Source of the DNA: Acidobacteriota bacterium
GTDB lineage: Bacteria > Acidobacteriota > Terriglobia > Terriglobales > Acidobacteriaceae
Length of the DNA: 34,934 bases
NCBI GenBank assembly: GCA_003224755.1
Contig: QHZR01000010.1
Coordinates: forward strand, 1 to 34,934
Direction of reading: 5' to 3'
Of this stretch, positions 26,188 to 33,850 are shown piece by piece. Position 1 is the first letter of the stretch, and each line of letters begins with the position of its first letter. A program made the position numbers and the translations under genes. The notes beneath the pieces are model-generated. The model was not told the DNA's origin, did not search any database, and was given only the letters and a program-made list of their open reading frames with translations.

Positions 26188-27027
26188 ATGCAGGTACTGA
26201 TCTTCGGCGCCACCGGAATGCTAGGGAAAGCTCTCACGCAGTGGTGGAGCGGAGATGAGGTCATCGGACTGGGCAGTGCGGACACCGATATTCGCGCGCC
26301 TGAGCAAGTCCGGAGCGCAGTCAAGCAAGCCCAACCTGACTGGATCGTGCTGGCTGCAGCCTATACCGATGTTGACGGCTGCGAAATCAATCCTACACTG
26401 GCAGCATCTGTAAACACTCAAGGTGCAATCAACGTGGCCAATGCCGCCGCAGAGGCCGGCGCTCGCATGCTTTTTGTCAGCACAGATTATGTTTTCGATG
26501 GTAGGAAAGCTTCGCCATATGAAACGAATGATCTGCGCAAGCCCATCAACACATATGGCAAGAGCAAGGCGGATGCCGAAGTTGGGATAGTTGGCATCCT
26601 GCCGGACTGCTGCATCGTGCGCACCTCATGGCTGTTTGGGCCGGGAGGGAAATGCTTTCCGGACACAATCCTGAAGCTGGCTGCGAGCCGCTCTGAAATT
26701 GAAGTGGTGAACGATCAGCGCGGCTGTCCGACTTACACGTTCGACTTGGCCGATGCGATTATCAAACTCTGTCGGTCCAGTGCTCGGGGAATCCTCCACT
26801 GCACCAATAGCGGAGAGTGTAGCTGGGATGAATTTGCATCCGAGATTCTCCGGCAAGCACTCTCGAAGACCCAAGTCCGGCCGACCACGAGCGAGCGATT
26901 CGTTCGTCCCGCGGAGAGACCGAAATATTCTGTGCTTTCTCCGTCGAGTCTGACCGCCTATGGAATCAGCATGCGAAGCTGGCAGCAAACTCTATCCGAC
27001 TATCTTCAGCAGCGTTCGACTGCTTAG
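26188..27027 (+). CDS. rfbD: dTDP-4-dehydrorhamnose reductase-like (RmlD) SDR
   Basis: The 279-aa protein has the RmlD fold: a Rossmann loop FGATGMLG (residues 6-13), STDYVFDG (98-105) and the SDR catalytic pair Tyr123/Lys127 in YGKSK. RTSWLFGPGG and the C-terminal RPKYSVLSPSSL are typical of the family. In rhamnose synthesis it reduces dTDP-4-keto-rhamnose with NAD(P)H to dTDP-rhamnose. No rmlA, rmlB or rmlC is nearby, so the reductase either serves a pathway encoded elsewhere or uses a related nucleotide sugar. Its stop codon overlaps that of the convergent CBM9-like gene by two bases. Confidence 0.88.
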   Translation: MQVLIFGATGMLGKALTQWWSGDEVIGLGSADTDIRAPEQVRSAVKQAQPDWIVLAAAYTDVDGCEINPTLAASVNTQGAINVANAAAEAGARMLFVSTDYVFDGRKASPYETNDLRKPINTYGKSKADAEVGIVGILPDCCIVRTSWLFGPGGKCFPDTILKLAASRSEIEVVNDQRGCPTYTFDLADAIIKLCRSSARGILHCTNSGECSWDEFASEILRQALSKTQVRPTTSERFVRPAERPKYSVLSPSSLTAYGISMRSWQQTLSDYLQQRSTA

Positions 27028-27656
27028 GCGAACTGTAGTGTTCCGAAGCCTTCCGGCACGTGGAAGTTCGGCTGCGGGGTGAAGGTAGGTTGCCAGGCCA
27101 GGTACTGCCTCGGCTCAGAGCGGCCTTCCACTCGATAAAAATTGGCGCGCCACGGCTTTGCGGAATCGAATCTTGCTGTTAAAGACCTAATCGGAATTGA
27201 GAGCTCCGCGACCCAATGGCGCTGCTGTTCATCAATATGGACTGATCGGGTCATTCCGCTCATGAGATCGGCAAGCCCAGAAGGTGAAATGTCCAAGTCA
27301 ATCCACATTCCATTGGGAGCAACTTCAAATTCTTTGTAGCGGCGTTCGGACGAGGGCTCCGGCTGCAGGAACGCTTCTGCCACATCGCGGTCCCAGAGAT
27401 GGTCGCGGCGGCCGTTGGGATCGGAATCTTCAAAAACGAAAAGGTCGCGATAGCGGCATACGAATCTCAGGTACAGCGTGGCAGGCGACCACAGAACGCG
27501 GACTTCAGTTTCGAGCGTCGGATCAGGATTCTTGCCTTGCCAATCCGCAGAGAAGCGAATGGGAGTAGCCAGTTCCCATTCCGCAGCCGAGTGTTTGGAA
27601 TCCAATTGAATGTCGTGTGAGACCCTGGCCGCAACTATCTCGGACTTGGCAGACAT
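27024..27656 (-). CDS. CBM9-like carbohydrate-binding protein
   Basis: The 210-aa protein matches stand-alone family 9-like carbohydrate-binding modules. Evidence includes DSKHSAAEWELATPIRF, ETEVRVLWSPATLYLRFVC, DRDVAEAFLQPEPSSERRYKEFEVAPNG, WVAELSIPIRSL and the closing PNFHVPEGFGTLQFA. Secreted relatives bind plant polysaccharides, but no signal peptide is visible here, so location and ligand are unclear. The frame is open to 27800; ATG 27656 (or 27671) is chosen because longer versions would run into the ada promoter region and lack family similarity. None of the starts has a good ribosome-binding site. Confidence 0.75.
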   Translation of the reverse strand: MSAKSEIVAARVSHDIQLDSKHSAAEWELATPIRFSADWQGKNPDPTLETEVRVLWSPATLYLRFVCRYRDLFVFEDSDPNGRRDHLWDRDVAEAFLQPEPSSERRYKEFEVAPNGMWIDLDISPSGLADLMSGMTRSVHIDEQQRHWVAELSIPIRSLTARFDSAKPWRANFYRVEGRSEPRQYLAWQPTFTPQPNFHVPEGFGTLQFA

Positions 27657-27692
27657 AGTCGGAATGAGCATAGTGCAAAAAAAATGGTTTGA

Positions 27693-27722
27693 GCGCAAGA
27701 TCCGGATAGCCTGATCTTGCGC
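27693..27722. promoter_or_regulatory. 30-bp inverted repeat, Ada-box-like, upstream of ada
   Basis: GCGCAAGATC (27693-27702) and GATCTTGCGC (27713-27722) are perfect 10-bp arms around a 10-nt spacer. Each arm contains GCGCAAGA, which matches the core of the E. coli Ada box (AAAGCGCAAGA as I recall it). It lies 71 nt before the ada start and 36 nt before the divergent CBM9-like start, the expected place for methylated Ada to activate its own gene. Confidence 0.6.
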
Positions 27723-27793
27723 ATGGTCGTAATTTCGAGTCATGAACAGTGCGATACTGAGCTTTGAAACAGCGAATTTTGGGACAACTTGAA

Positions 27794-28858
27794 ATGACAC
27801 CTCTTACAGAAGACGCTCGCTGGCAGTCCGTGCTGGCGCGTGACGGCGCAAGTGACGGCAAATTCGTCTTCGCCGTGAGTTCGACCGGCGTGTACTGCCG
27901 GCCTTCCTGCCCTTCGAAGCGGCCGCGGCGCGAGAATGTGACTTTCTATCGGCTGCCAACAGAAGCAGAGTCGGCTGGCTTCCGCGCATGCTTACGCTGC
28001 CGGCCCAAGGCATCTAACGGAAACCCAAAACAAGAGATGATCAAATCTATTTGCCGCTACATTGAACAACGCTTGGATGAGCCAATTACTCTGTCGCAAC
28101 TCGGCAAAGAATTTCACCAGAGCCCGTTTCATCTGCAGCGCACGTTCAAGGCTGTACTCGGGATTACGCCCAAGGAGTACGCGAATTCGTGTCGTATGCG
28201 GGGCTTTCGCCAGAACCTGAAGGCTGGGCATTCGGTAACGCGCGCCATGCACGAAGCCGGATATAGCTCTACCAGCCGTCTCTATTCGCAAACGGCTTCG
28301 GAACTGGGGATGGATCCGGCAAAGTACCGACGGGGAGCCATTGCTGCGCCGATTCGCTACGCCTGTGCAGATTCTCCCCTCGGACGAATTCTAATTGCGG
28401 CCACCGACAAAGGCATTTGCAGCATTCAGTTCGCGGACTCCGATGAAGAGCTCGAACAAGGATTAAAGCAGGAATTCCCGTTTGCCGCGCGACGCCGCGA
28501 TGATGAGGGCCTGGCCAGCCTCACAGCGAGGTTGATGCAGCACATGCGCGGCCTGGAAACGGCAACTGCCCTACCCTTAGACATTCAAGCGACTGCTTTT
28601 CAACGGCGTGTGTGGTCTTATCTCCAATCCATTGGGTTCGGCGAGACCCGCTCATACTCCCAAGTTGCTAAGGCAATCAAGCAGCCGACTGCAGTTCGTG
28701 CAGTGGCGCACGCTTGTGCCACAAATCCGGTTGCGATTGCAATCCCGTGTCATCGCGTTCTCCGCTCCAATGGAGACCTGGGTGGTTATCGTTGGGGCCT
28801 GGAACGCAAGCAAACATTGCTTGATATGGAAGTGCCGAAGACTGTGGCCAGCAGCTAA
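27794..28858 (+). CDS. ada: Ada: methyl-phosphotriester sensor, AraC regulator and O6-methylguanine-DNA methyltransferase
   Basis: The 354-aa adaptive-response protein repairs alkylated DNA and activates its own regulon. The N-terminal zinc domain has Cys35-RPS-Cys39 and Cys66-LR-Cys69; Cys35 is the phosphotriester acceptor. An AraC helix-turn-helix region follows at about 80-180 (SICRYIEQRLDEPITLSQLGKEF ... RMRGFRQNLKAGHSVTRAMHEAGY). The C-terminal methyltransferase domain (about 190-350) ends in IPCHRV with the suicidal Cys319, then GGYRWGLERK. All three domains are complete. ATG 27794 is preferred over TTG 27764. An Ada-box-like palindrome lies upstream, suggesting autoregulation by methylated Ada. 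Confidence 0.95.
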   Translation: MTPLTEDARWQSVLARDGASDGKFVFAVSSTGVYCRPSCPSKRPRRENVTFYRLPTEAESAGFRACLRCRPKASNGNPKQEMIKSICRYIEQRLDEPITLSQLGKEFHQSPFHLQRTFKAVLGITPKEYANSCRMRGFRQNLKAGHSVTRAMHEAGYSSTSRLYSQTASELGMDPAKYRRGAIAAPIRYACADSPLGRILIAATDKGICSIQFADSDEELEQGLKQEFPFAARRRDDEGLASLTARLMQHMRGLETATALPLDIQATAFQRRVWSYLQSIGFGETRSYSQVAKAIKQPTAVRAVAHACATNPVAIAIPCHRVLRSNGDLGGYRWGLERKQTLLDMEVPKTVASS

Positions 28859-28928
28859 CGAACTCGGATGGCGGTCGTCTATTTAGCATTGCGGCTGTGT
28901 GCAAAGTTACGGCCATCGGATCAAGTTG

Positions 28929-29486
28929 ATGCCCGTCCCCCGGATTCTATGCCTCATTCCCGCAGTCTTATCGTCCTGCTTGCTGTTCGCGCAGGCCATT
29001 GATTCAACTTCCAATATCGTTCCGATTCCGCAAATGGCAAAGATAGCCCAGGCACTCGTGGGCGACTGGAACAACGTTGAAACCATGGAGCCGGGTCAGG
29101 GCTGGCCTCATGGGGCCGAGCGGCGGGGAGCCTCTCACTGTGAATTGAGCACGGGTGGAACGACCTTGATTTGCCATGGCAGTTCTGACGGCTCTGCAGG
29201 CAAACTGGATCATTTCATCGTGATCTGGTGGGACAAGGCCAGAAAGCTCTACGGTTTCTTTGTTTGCATCAAGGACTGGAGCTCGGGGTGCGAAAGCCGC
29301 GGTACTGCCCACTGGGAGGGGGACGTGTTCGTCAACGATTACACGGAAAACATAAACGGTAAGCCGAAGAAAATGCGCGATTCATTTGTGGATATAACTG
29401 CCAACTCTCATGCCCTAATCGCTGCCGTGGAAACTACCGATGGAAAGATGAAGACGCTGATTACCACCCGCAGCACGCGACGGTAG
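28929..29486 (+). CDS. secreted hypothetical protein, 185 aa
   Basis: A signal peptide (PRILCLIPAVLSSCLLFAQA) is followed by about 160 residues of beta-rich sequence. Parts such as AQALVGDWNNVE, LDHFIVIWWDKARKLYGFFVCIK, GTAHWEGDVFVNDYTE and the closing LITTRS suggest a lipocalin-like/DUF1579-type beta-barrel, but I do not recognise the family with certainty. Four Cys in the mature part could form disulfides. ATG 28929 places the signal at the start; an upstream GTG (28899) is possible. It follows ada by 70 nt and could be read through from it. Confidence 0.7.
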   Translation: MPVPRILCLIPAVLSSCLLFAQAIDSTSNIVPIPQMAKIAQALVGDWNNVETMEPGQGWPHGAERRGASHCELSTGGTTLICHGSSDGSAGKLDHFIVIWWDKARKLYGFFVCIKDWSSGCESRGTAHWEGDVFVNDYTENINGKPKKMRDSFVDITANSHALIAAVETTDGKMKTLITTRSTRR

Positions 29487-29487
29487 T

Positions 29488-29501
29488 GCTCGCGGACGAG
29501 C
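29488..29501. other. short hairpin after the secreted hypothetical
   Basis: GCTCG-CGGA-CGAGC has a 5-bp stem followed by TACTTTT on the plus strand, a weak terminator candidate. A TTGACA hexamer follows at 29517-29522, but no good -10 was found at the proper spacing. Confidence 0.3.
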
Positions 29502-29575
29502 TACTTTTACCCCCGTTTGACAATTCTTTACGCCCGCAGGTTCTGCGCGCATGATTCAATTGTTCAGCAGAGTTT

Positions 29576-30847
29576 ATGCGACGGGCAACCAACAAACCAG
29601 GAACATTTCCCCTAATCGTCCGCGATTCGATCGCTGTGGCCGTGTTGTTTTTGATGCTCAGTTCCTGTGGTTTTGCGCAGGCTCCTGCCGCCAAAGTAGC
29701 TGGAACTGTGAAGTCAACCAGCGGGAATACGCTTATTTTGTCTCTGGACGCAGGTACCGATACAACGGTCACGATCGCTGATTCTGCCCGCATTCTTCGC
29801 ACTTTGCCAGGGCAAACTGATTTGAAGGCTGCAACTCCGATTTCTACCCAGGACATTCAAGTCGGTGACCGCGTATTCGCCAAAGGGCAAACAGGCGACA
29901 ACGGCACGATCATGGCTTCCAGCATTATCGTGATGGCCAAGACCGACATTGCCCAGAAGCAGCAACAAGAACGTGACGAATGGCGCAAGGGAGTGGGTGG
30001 CATCGTCAGTTCGGTCGATGTCGCTGGCAATACGATCACGCTAAAGAACTCAATACTTGCGGGCGGAAAGCCGGTCATGGTGCACGTCTCCAAAGACACC
30101 AGCATTCGCCGCTATGCGCCAGATTCAGTCAAGTTCGATGACGCGAAGCCCAGCGCTCTCGATGAGATCAAGGCCGGTGATCAGCTCCGCGCGCGCGGCA
30201 CCAAGAACGCCGATGCTACGGAATTCACAGCGCAAGCAATCGTCTCCGGCTCATTCCGTGATGTAGCGGGCACGGTGGTTTCGACAGACGCAGCAACTAA
30301 CAGCTTCACCATCATGGATCTGAGCACGAAGAAAGCGGTCGTGGTAAAAGTCGGGCCGGAATCCCAGCTGCATAAGCTTCCAACCATGGCAGCGCAGATG
30401 ATTGCCTTTCGCCTGAAAGGCGGCGCTACGGGAGCTGCAGCTGGGCCCGGTTCGCAAGCAGGTTCGCAACGTGCCAGTGGACCTCCAGCATCCGGATCCG
30501 GGAACTGGAACGGCGACGGGCAGGGCGGTTGGAATCGCGGAAGTGGCGGCGGACAGGGCGGAGCGCCGGGTGGTGGAGGCTGGCGAAACGCAAACGGCGG
30601 ACCTCCTGACTTTCAGCAAATGCTGAGCCGCATGCCAGAGATCAAAATTGCCGATCTGAATAAAGGCGACGCCGTAATGCTGGTCGCGACCGAAGGAACT
30701 GCGAACAATGGCCCGACTGCGATCACAGTTCTTGCCGGCGTCGAACCAATTCTGACCGCAGCTCCTGCCGGCACCAGTGCTTCCACGCTGCTTTCGCCAT
30801 GGAATCTGGGAACCAATGCAGGTGGTGGAGATCTGGGCGGACAATAG
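29576..30847 (+). CDS. secreted DUF5666-like triple-repeat protein with Gly-rich segment
   Basis: An N-terminal hydrophobic stretch (DSIAVAVLFLMLSSCGFAQA) indicates export. Three repeats of a DUF5666-like small beta-barrel follow, each starting with a G(T/I)V motif: GTVKSTSGNTLILSL (about 43), GIVSSVDVAGNTITL (about 143) and GTVVSTDAATNSFTI (about 226), each ending in a GDxVxAKG-like strand or a linker. Residues about 280-345 are Gly/Asn/Ser/Trp-rich and probably unstructured (GSGNWNGDGQGGWNRGSGG). A final short beta region follows (IADLNKGDAVMLVATEG). The TonB receptor starts 13 nt downstream, so the two are surely cotranscribed; a joint role at the outer membrane is inferred. Function is unknown. 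Confidence 0.83.
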   Translation: MRRATNKPGTFPLIVRDSIAVAVLFLMLSSCGFAQAPAAKVAGTVKSTSGNTLILSLDAGTDTTVTIADSARILRTLPGQTDLKAATPISTQDIQVGDRVFAKGQTGDNGTIMASSIIVMAKTDIAQKQQQERDEWRKGVGGIVSSVDVAGNTITLKNSILAGGKPVMVHVSKDTSIRRYAPDSVKFDDAKPSALDEIKAGDQLRARGTKNADATEFTAQAIVSGSFRDVAGTVVSTDAATNSFTIMDLSTKKAVVVKVGPESQLHKLPTMAAQMIAFRLKGGATGAAAGPGSQAGSQRASGPPASGSGNWNGDGQGGWNRGSGGGQGGAPGGGGWRNANGGPPDFQQMLSRMPEIKIADLNKGDAVMLVATEGTANNGPTAITVLAGVEPILTAAPAGTSASTLLSPWNLGTNAGGGDLGGQ

Positions 30848-30859
30848 CCCAAAGTTCAA

Positions 30860-33799
30860 ATGAGAACGTTATCGAAAATTTTGTTTCTGCTTTTGACTTG
30901 TGGGGTATTCGCTCAGTCGCAGACAACGACTCTGCGTGGCAAGGTCACCGATCAGACTGGCGCCGTCATTCCGCAAGCCACGGTCACGGCTACTCCATCG
31001 AACGGCAAGAATGCGACGGCAACAACGGACGGTGGTGGTGCGTTTGAGATCAAAGGGGTCGCCCCGGGAACTTACTCGATCACGGTAAGCGCGAAAGGCT
31101 TCGCGCCGTTTCGCAAGGAGTCGGTCGCTGTCGCAGTGGACAAGCCACAAACGCTGGATGTTGCTCTTGAAATTCAAACGCAAGAGGAGAAGGTTGAGGT
31201 AGAAGCACAAGGCAACAACCTTGATGTGAGTTCTTCTTCGAGCGCCGGTTCGCTCATTATCAAGGGCAAAGACCTCGAAGCTTTATCCGACGATCCTGAT
31301 GAATTACAGTCTGAGTTGCAGGCGCTCGCGGGACCGGCTGCCGGCCCGAACGGCGGGCAAATTTATATCGACGGGTTCACTGGCGGCCAACTTCCGCCAA
31401 AGTCCTCAATACGCGAAATTCGCGTCAATCAGAATCCGTTTTCAGCGCAGTACGACAAGCTAGGCTACGGCAGGATCGAAATTTTCACCAAGCCGGGAAC
31501 AGACAAAGTTCACGGCCAATTTTTCTTCAATGACAGCAATTCGGTTTTGAACTCCAGGAACCCCTACGTTCCTGTCAAGCCAAGCTACAACTCGGACATC
31601 TTCGATGGCAACTTCGGCGGGCCGATCAACAAGAAGGCTTCCTTCTTTATCGACGCATCGCGCCGGAACATGAATGATTTTTCGGCGATTTCGGCAATCG
31701 ATCCGGCGCAGCTTCCCAATCCACTGACCTCGAGTTCAGTGATCCCGCGCATAACCGAGTCCATTTCGAACCCGCGCACGCGCACAAACTTTAATCCGAG
31801 AGTTGATGTGCAACTCACGCCCAACAACTCGCTCACTGCGCGATACCAGATCACGCATGACAGCGAAGATAATTCGGGCCTTGGCACGTTCTCGCTGCCA
31901 TCAGTCGCTTACAACCTGAATGAGACCGAGCACAGCTTTCAAATTAGCGACACGCAGATTCTGAGCCCTCGGATGGTCAATGAAACTCGGTTTCAGTTTC
32001 AACGCGAAACAAATCACCAACTACCGCTTGGGAGCGGACCGACCATTGATGTGCAGCAGTCGTTCACGTTAGGACAGAATTCTGAAGGCCTTGTGCGCAC
32101 AACGCAAGATAATTACGAATTGCAAAACTACACTTCCCTCACCGCCGGCAAACATTTGATTAAATTTGGCGGAAGATTGCGCGGAATTACGTCGAGCGAG
32201 TTTACAAACGCGAATTTCAATGGTGAATTCATTTTTTCATCCGTGAGCCCCAAGGATCCATTGAGCGCGATCGAGGCTTACCAGAATGCTTCGCAGGGCT
32301 TGTGCCAGCCAGCTCCAAACTACAGCGACAAAAACTGCCCGTCGCAGTTCATGCTCACCGTCGGTTCGAGCAGCGTTAGCGTTGGATGGTTTGACGCTGG
32401 CCTCTATGCAGAAGATGAATGGCGTCTAAAGCCGAATATCTCTCTCACGTATGGATTGCGTTGTGAATCGCAAAATAATATTCATGATCACGCCGACTTC
32501 GCACCCCGCCTCGGCGTAGCGTGGGGCTTAAGTAGCAACGGCAAGACCGCTCCGAAGACGGTTGTTCGCGGCGGCTTTGGGATTTTCTATGACCGCTTCG
32601 GGTACAACTTGATCGAGCAAGCCTCGCTGCTCAACGGAACCACTCAGCAAAAGGCGGTGCTCCAGAATCCAACTTTTTACTCAACTGATCCCAGCGCTTG
32701 GCCAGCATTCAGCAGCCTGACTACGACCGGCTCCCCGACTATTTATCAGGTGATCCCGAACCTGACTTCGCCATACACAATTCAGAGCGCAGCGAGTATC
32801 GAACAACAGGTCACGAAGGCGGCAACGGTTTCGGTTACTTATCTGAACTCGCGTGGTGAGCACGCGTTCTACATTGACAACGTGAATGCGCCGTGGTTGA
32901 GCGGGGGTACCCGACCCTTCGGAGGCAACGACAACGTTTATCAATATCAATCGGGCGGCATTTTTCGTCAGAATCAGCTCATTGTGAACGCGCGCGTGAA
33001 CACGGGGAAGAGATTGTCATTGTTCGGTTTCTACACGTTGAGTTACGCAAATAGCAATGTGTCTTCAGGTGGGAGCGCTGGAGGATTCTTTGCCAGCGGT
33101 GGCACCAGCACGGCGAGTTTCGTTAGCAATCAATTTGATCCTCTGGCCGATTACGGTCGCGCCGCGTTTGATGTACGCCATCGTGCATTCATCGGCGGCA
33201 GCGTTGCCGTGCCCTACGGCTTCTCGCTGTTTCCGTTCATCATCATCAACTCCGGATCGCCGTACAACATCACCACCGGGCAGGACAATAACAACGACTC
33301 GATTTTTAACGACCGGCCCTGGCTTGCGAGCGCAAACGGGCAGATAGTTTGCACTAATCGCAATGACTTCTCTCTTACGCCAACCGGGCCGCTGGCGCCC
33401 ATCAATTACTGCACCGGACCAGGTAACGCCACGTTCAATTTGCGGTTGAGTAAGTCCTTCGGCTTCGGGCGCGAAACAAAAGGTGTTGCTGGCGGCGGCG
33501 GGATGGGCGGCCCAGGCGGCGGTCCGCGCGGAGGAGCTCCCCCGGGCGGTGGCCTGGGACCTCGCGGCCTGGGTGGCGGGGGCGGGAACCCGTTCGCCTT
33601 CGGACAAGCAACCAACCGCCGTTACAATTTGACTTTCAGCGTCTCTGCTCGGAACTTGTTCAACACTTTCAATCCAGGCAATCCGGTGGGAAATCTCAGC
33701 TCGTCCCTATTTGGTCAAACGCTCAGTGTGGGTGGGGGACCATTCGCTTCAGCCTCGGCAAACCGCAGAGTTGATCTGCAGGCGAGGTTCTCGTTCTAG
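30860..33799 (+). CDS. TonB-dependent receptor with carboxypeptidase-regulatory-like domain (Oar type)
   Basis: This 979-aa outer-membrane protein has a signal peptide (KILFLLLTCGVFAQ) and then a CarboxypepD_reg-like beta-sandwich (about 25-105: LRGKVTDQTGAVIPQATVTA ... PGTYSITVSAKGF). A plug domain follows (about 115-225, with GQIYIDGFTGGQLPPKSSIREIRV and YGRIEIFTKPG), and then a long barrel. The barrel shows the Oar/acidobacterial pattern (GGPINKKASFFIDASRR, RTNFNPRVDVQLT, FDVRHRAFIGGSVAVPYG) and ends in Phe, as barrel proteins do for BAM recognition. A Gly-rich insertion near residues 873-910 is unusual and mirrors the Gly-rich segment of the upstream gene. The ligand is not known; relatives are thought to import oligosaccharides or peptides. 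Confidence 0.92.
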   Translation: MRTLSKILFLLLTCGVFAQSQTTTLRGKVTDQTGAVIPQATVTATPSNGKNATATTDGGGAFEIKGVAPGTYSITVSAKGFAPFRKESVAVAVDKPQTLDVALEIQTQEEKVEVEAQGNNLDVSSSSSAGSLIIKGKDLEALSDDPDELQSELQALAGPAAGPNGGQIYIDGFTGGQLPPKSSIREIRVNQNPFSAQYDKLGYGRIEIFTKPGTDKVHGQFFFNDSNSVLNSRNPYVPVKPSYNSDIFDGNFGGPINKKASFFIDASRRNMNDFSAISAIDPAQLPNPLTSSSVIPRITESISNPRTRTNFNPRVDVQLTPNNSLTARYQITHDSEDNSGLGTFSLPSVAYNLNETEHSFQISDTQILSPRMVNETRFQFQRETNHQLPLGSGPTIDVQQSFTLGQNSEGLVRTTQDNYELQNYTSLTAGKHLIKFGGRLRGITSSEFTNANFNGEFIFSSVSPKDPLSAIEAYQNASQGLCQPAPNYSDKNCPSQFMLTVGSSSVSVGWFDAGLYAEDEWRLKPNISLTYGLRCESQNNIHDHADFAPRLGVAWGLSSNGKTAPKTVVRGGFGIFYDRFGYNLIEQASLLNGTTQQKAVLQNPTFYSTDPSAWPAFSSLTTTGSPTIYQVIPNLTSPYTIQSAASIEQQVTKAATVSVTYLNSRGEHAFYIDNVNAPWLSGGTRPFGGNDNVYQYQSGGIFRQNQLIVNARVNTGKRLSLFGFYTLSYANSNVSSGGSAGGFFASGGTSTASFVSNQFDPLADYGRAAFDVRHRAFIGGSVAVPYGFSLFPFIIINSGSPYNITTGQDNNNDSIFNDRPWLASANGQIVCTNRNDFSLTPTGPLAPINYCTGPGNATFNLRLSKSFGFGRETKGVAGGGGMGGPGGGPRGGAPPGGGLGPRGLGGGGGNPFAFGQATNRRYNLTFSVSARNLFNTFNPGNPVGNLSSSLFGQTLSVGGGPFASASANRRVDLQARFSF

Positions 33800-33801
33800 C
33801 A

Positions 33802-33836
33802 GTGGTCAGTGATCGGTTGCCAGTTGTCAGTTCGGC
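33802..33836. repeat. degenerate 7-bp tandem repeat (GTNNTCA type)
   Basis: Five consecutive heptamers read GTGGTCA, GTGATCG, GTTGCCA, GTTGTCA and GTTCGGC, directly after the TonB receptor stop. They resemble the short heptanucleotide repeats found in intergenic DNA of several bacterial groups. Confidence 0.5.
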
Positions 33837-33850
33837 TAGCACAGTTGATG

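Noticed and set aside
33065-33607. 180-aa minus-strand frame
   Set aside because: Antisense to the TonB receptor barrel and its Gly-rich region, which creates a Pro/Ala-rich artefact.
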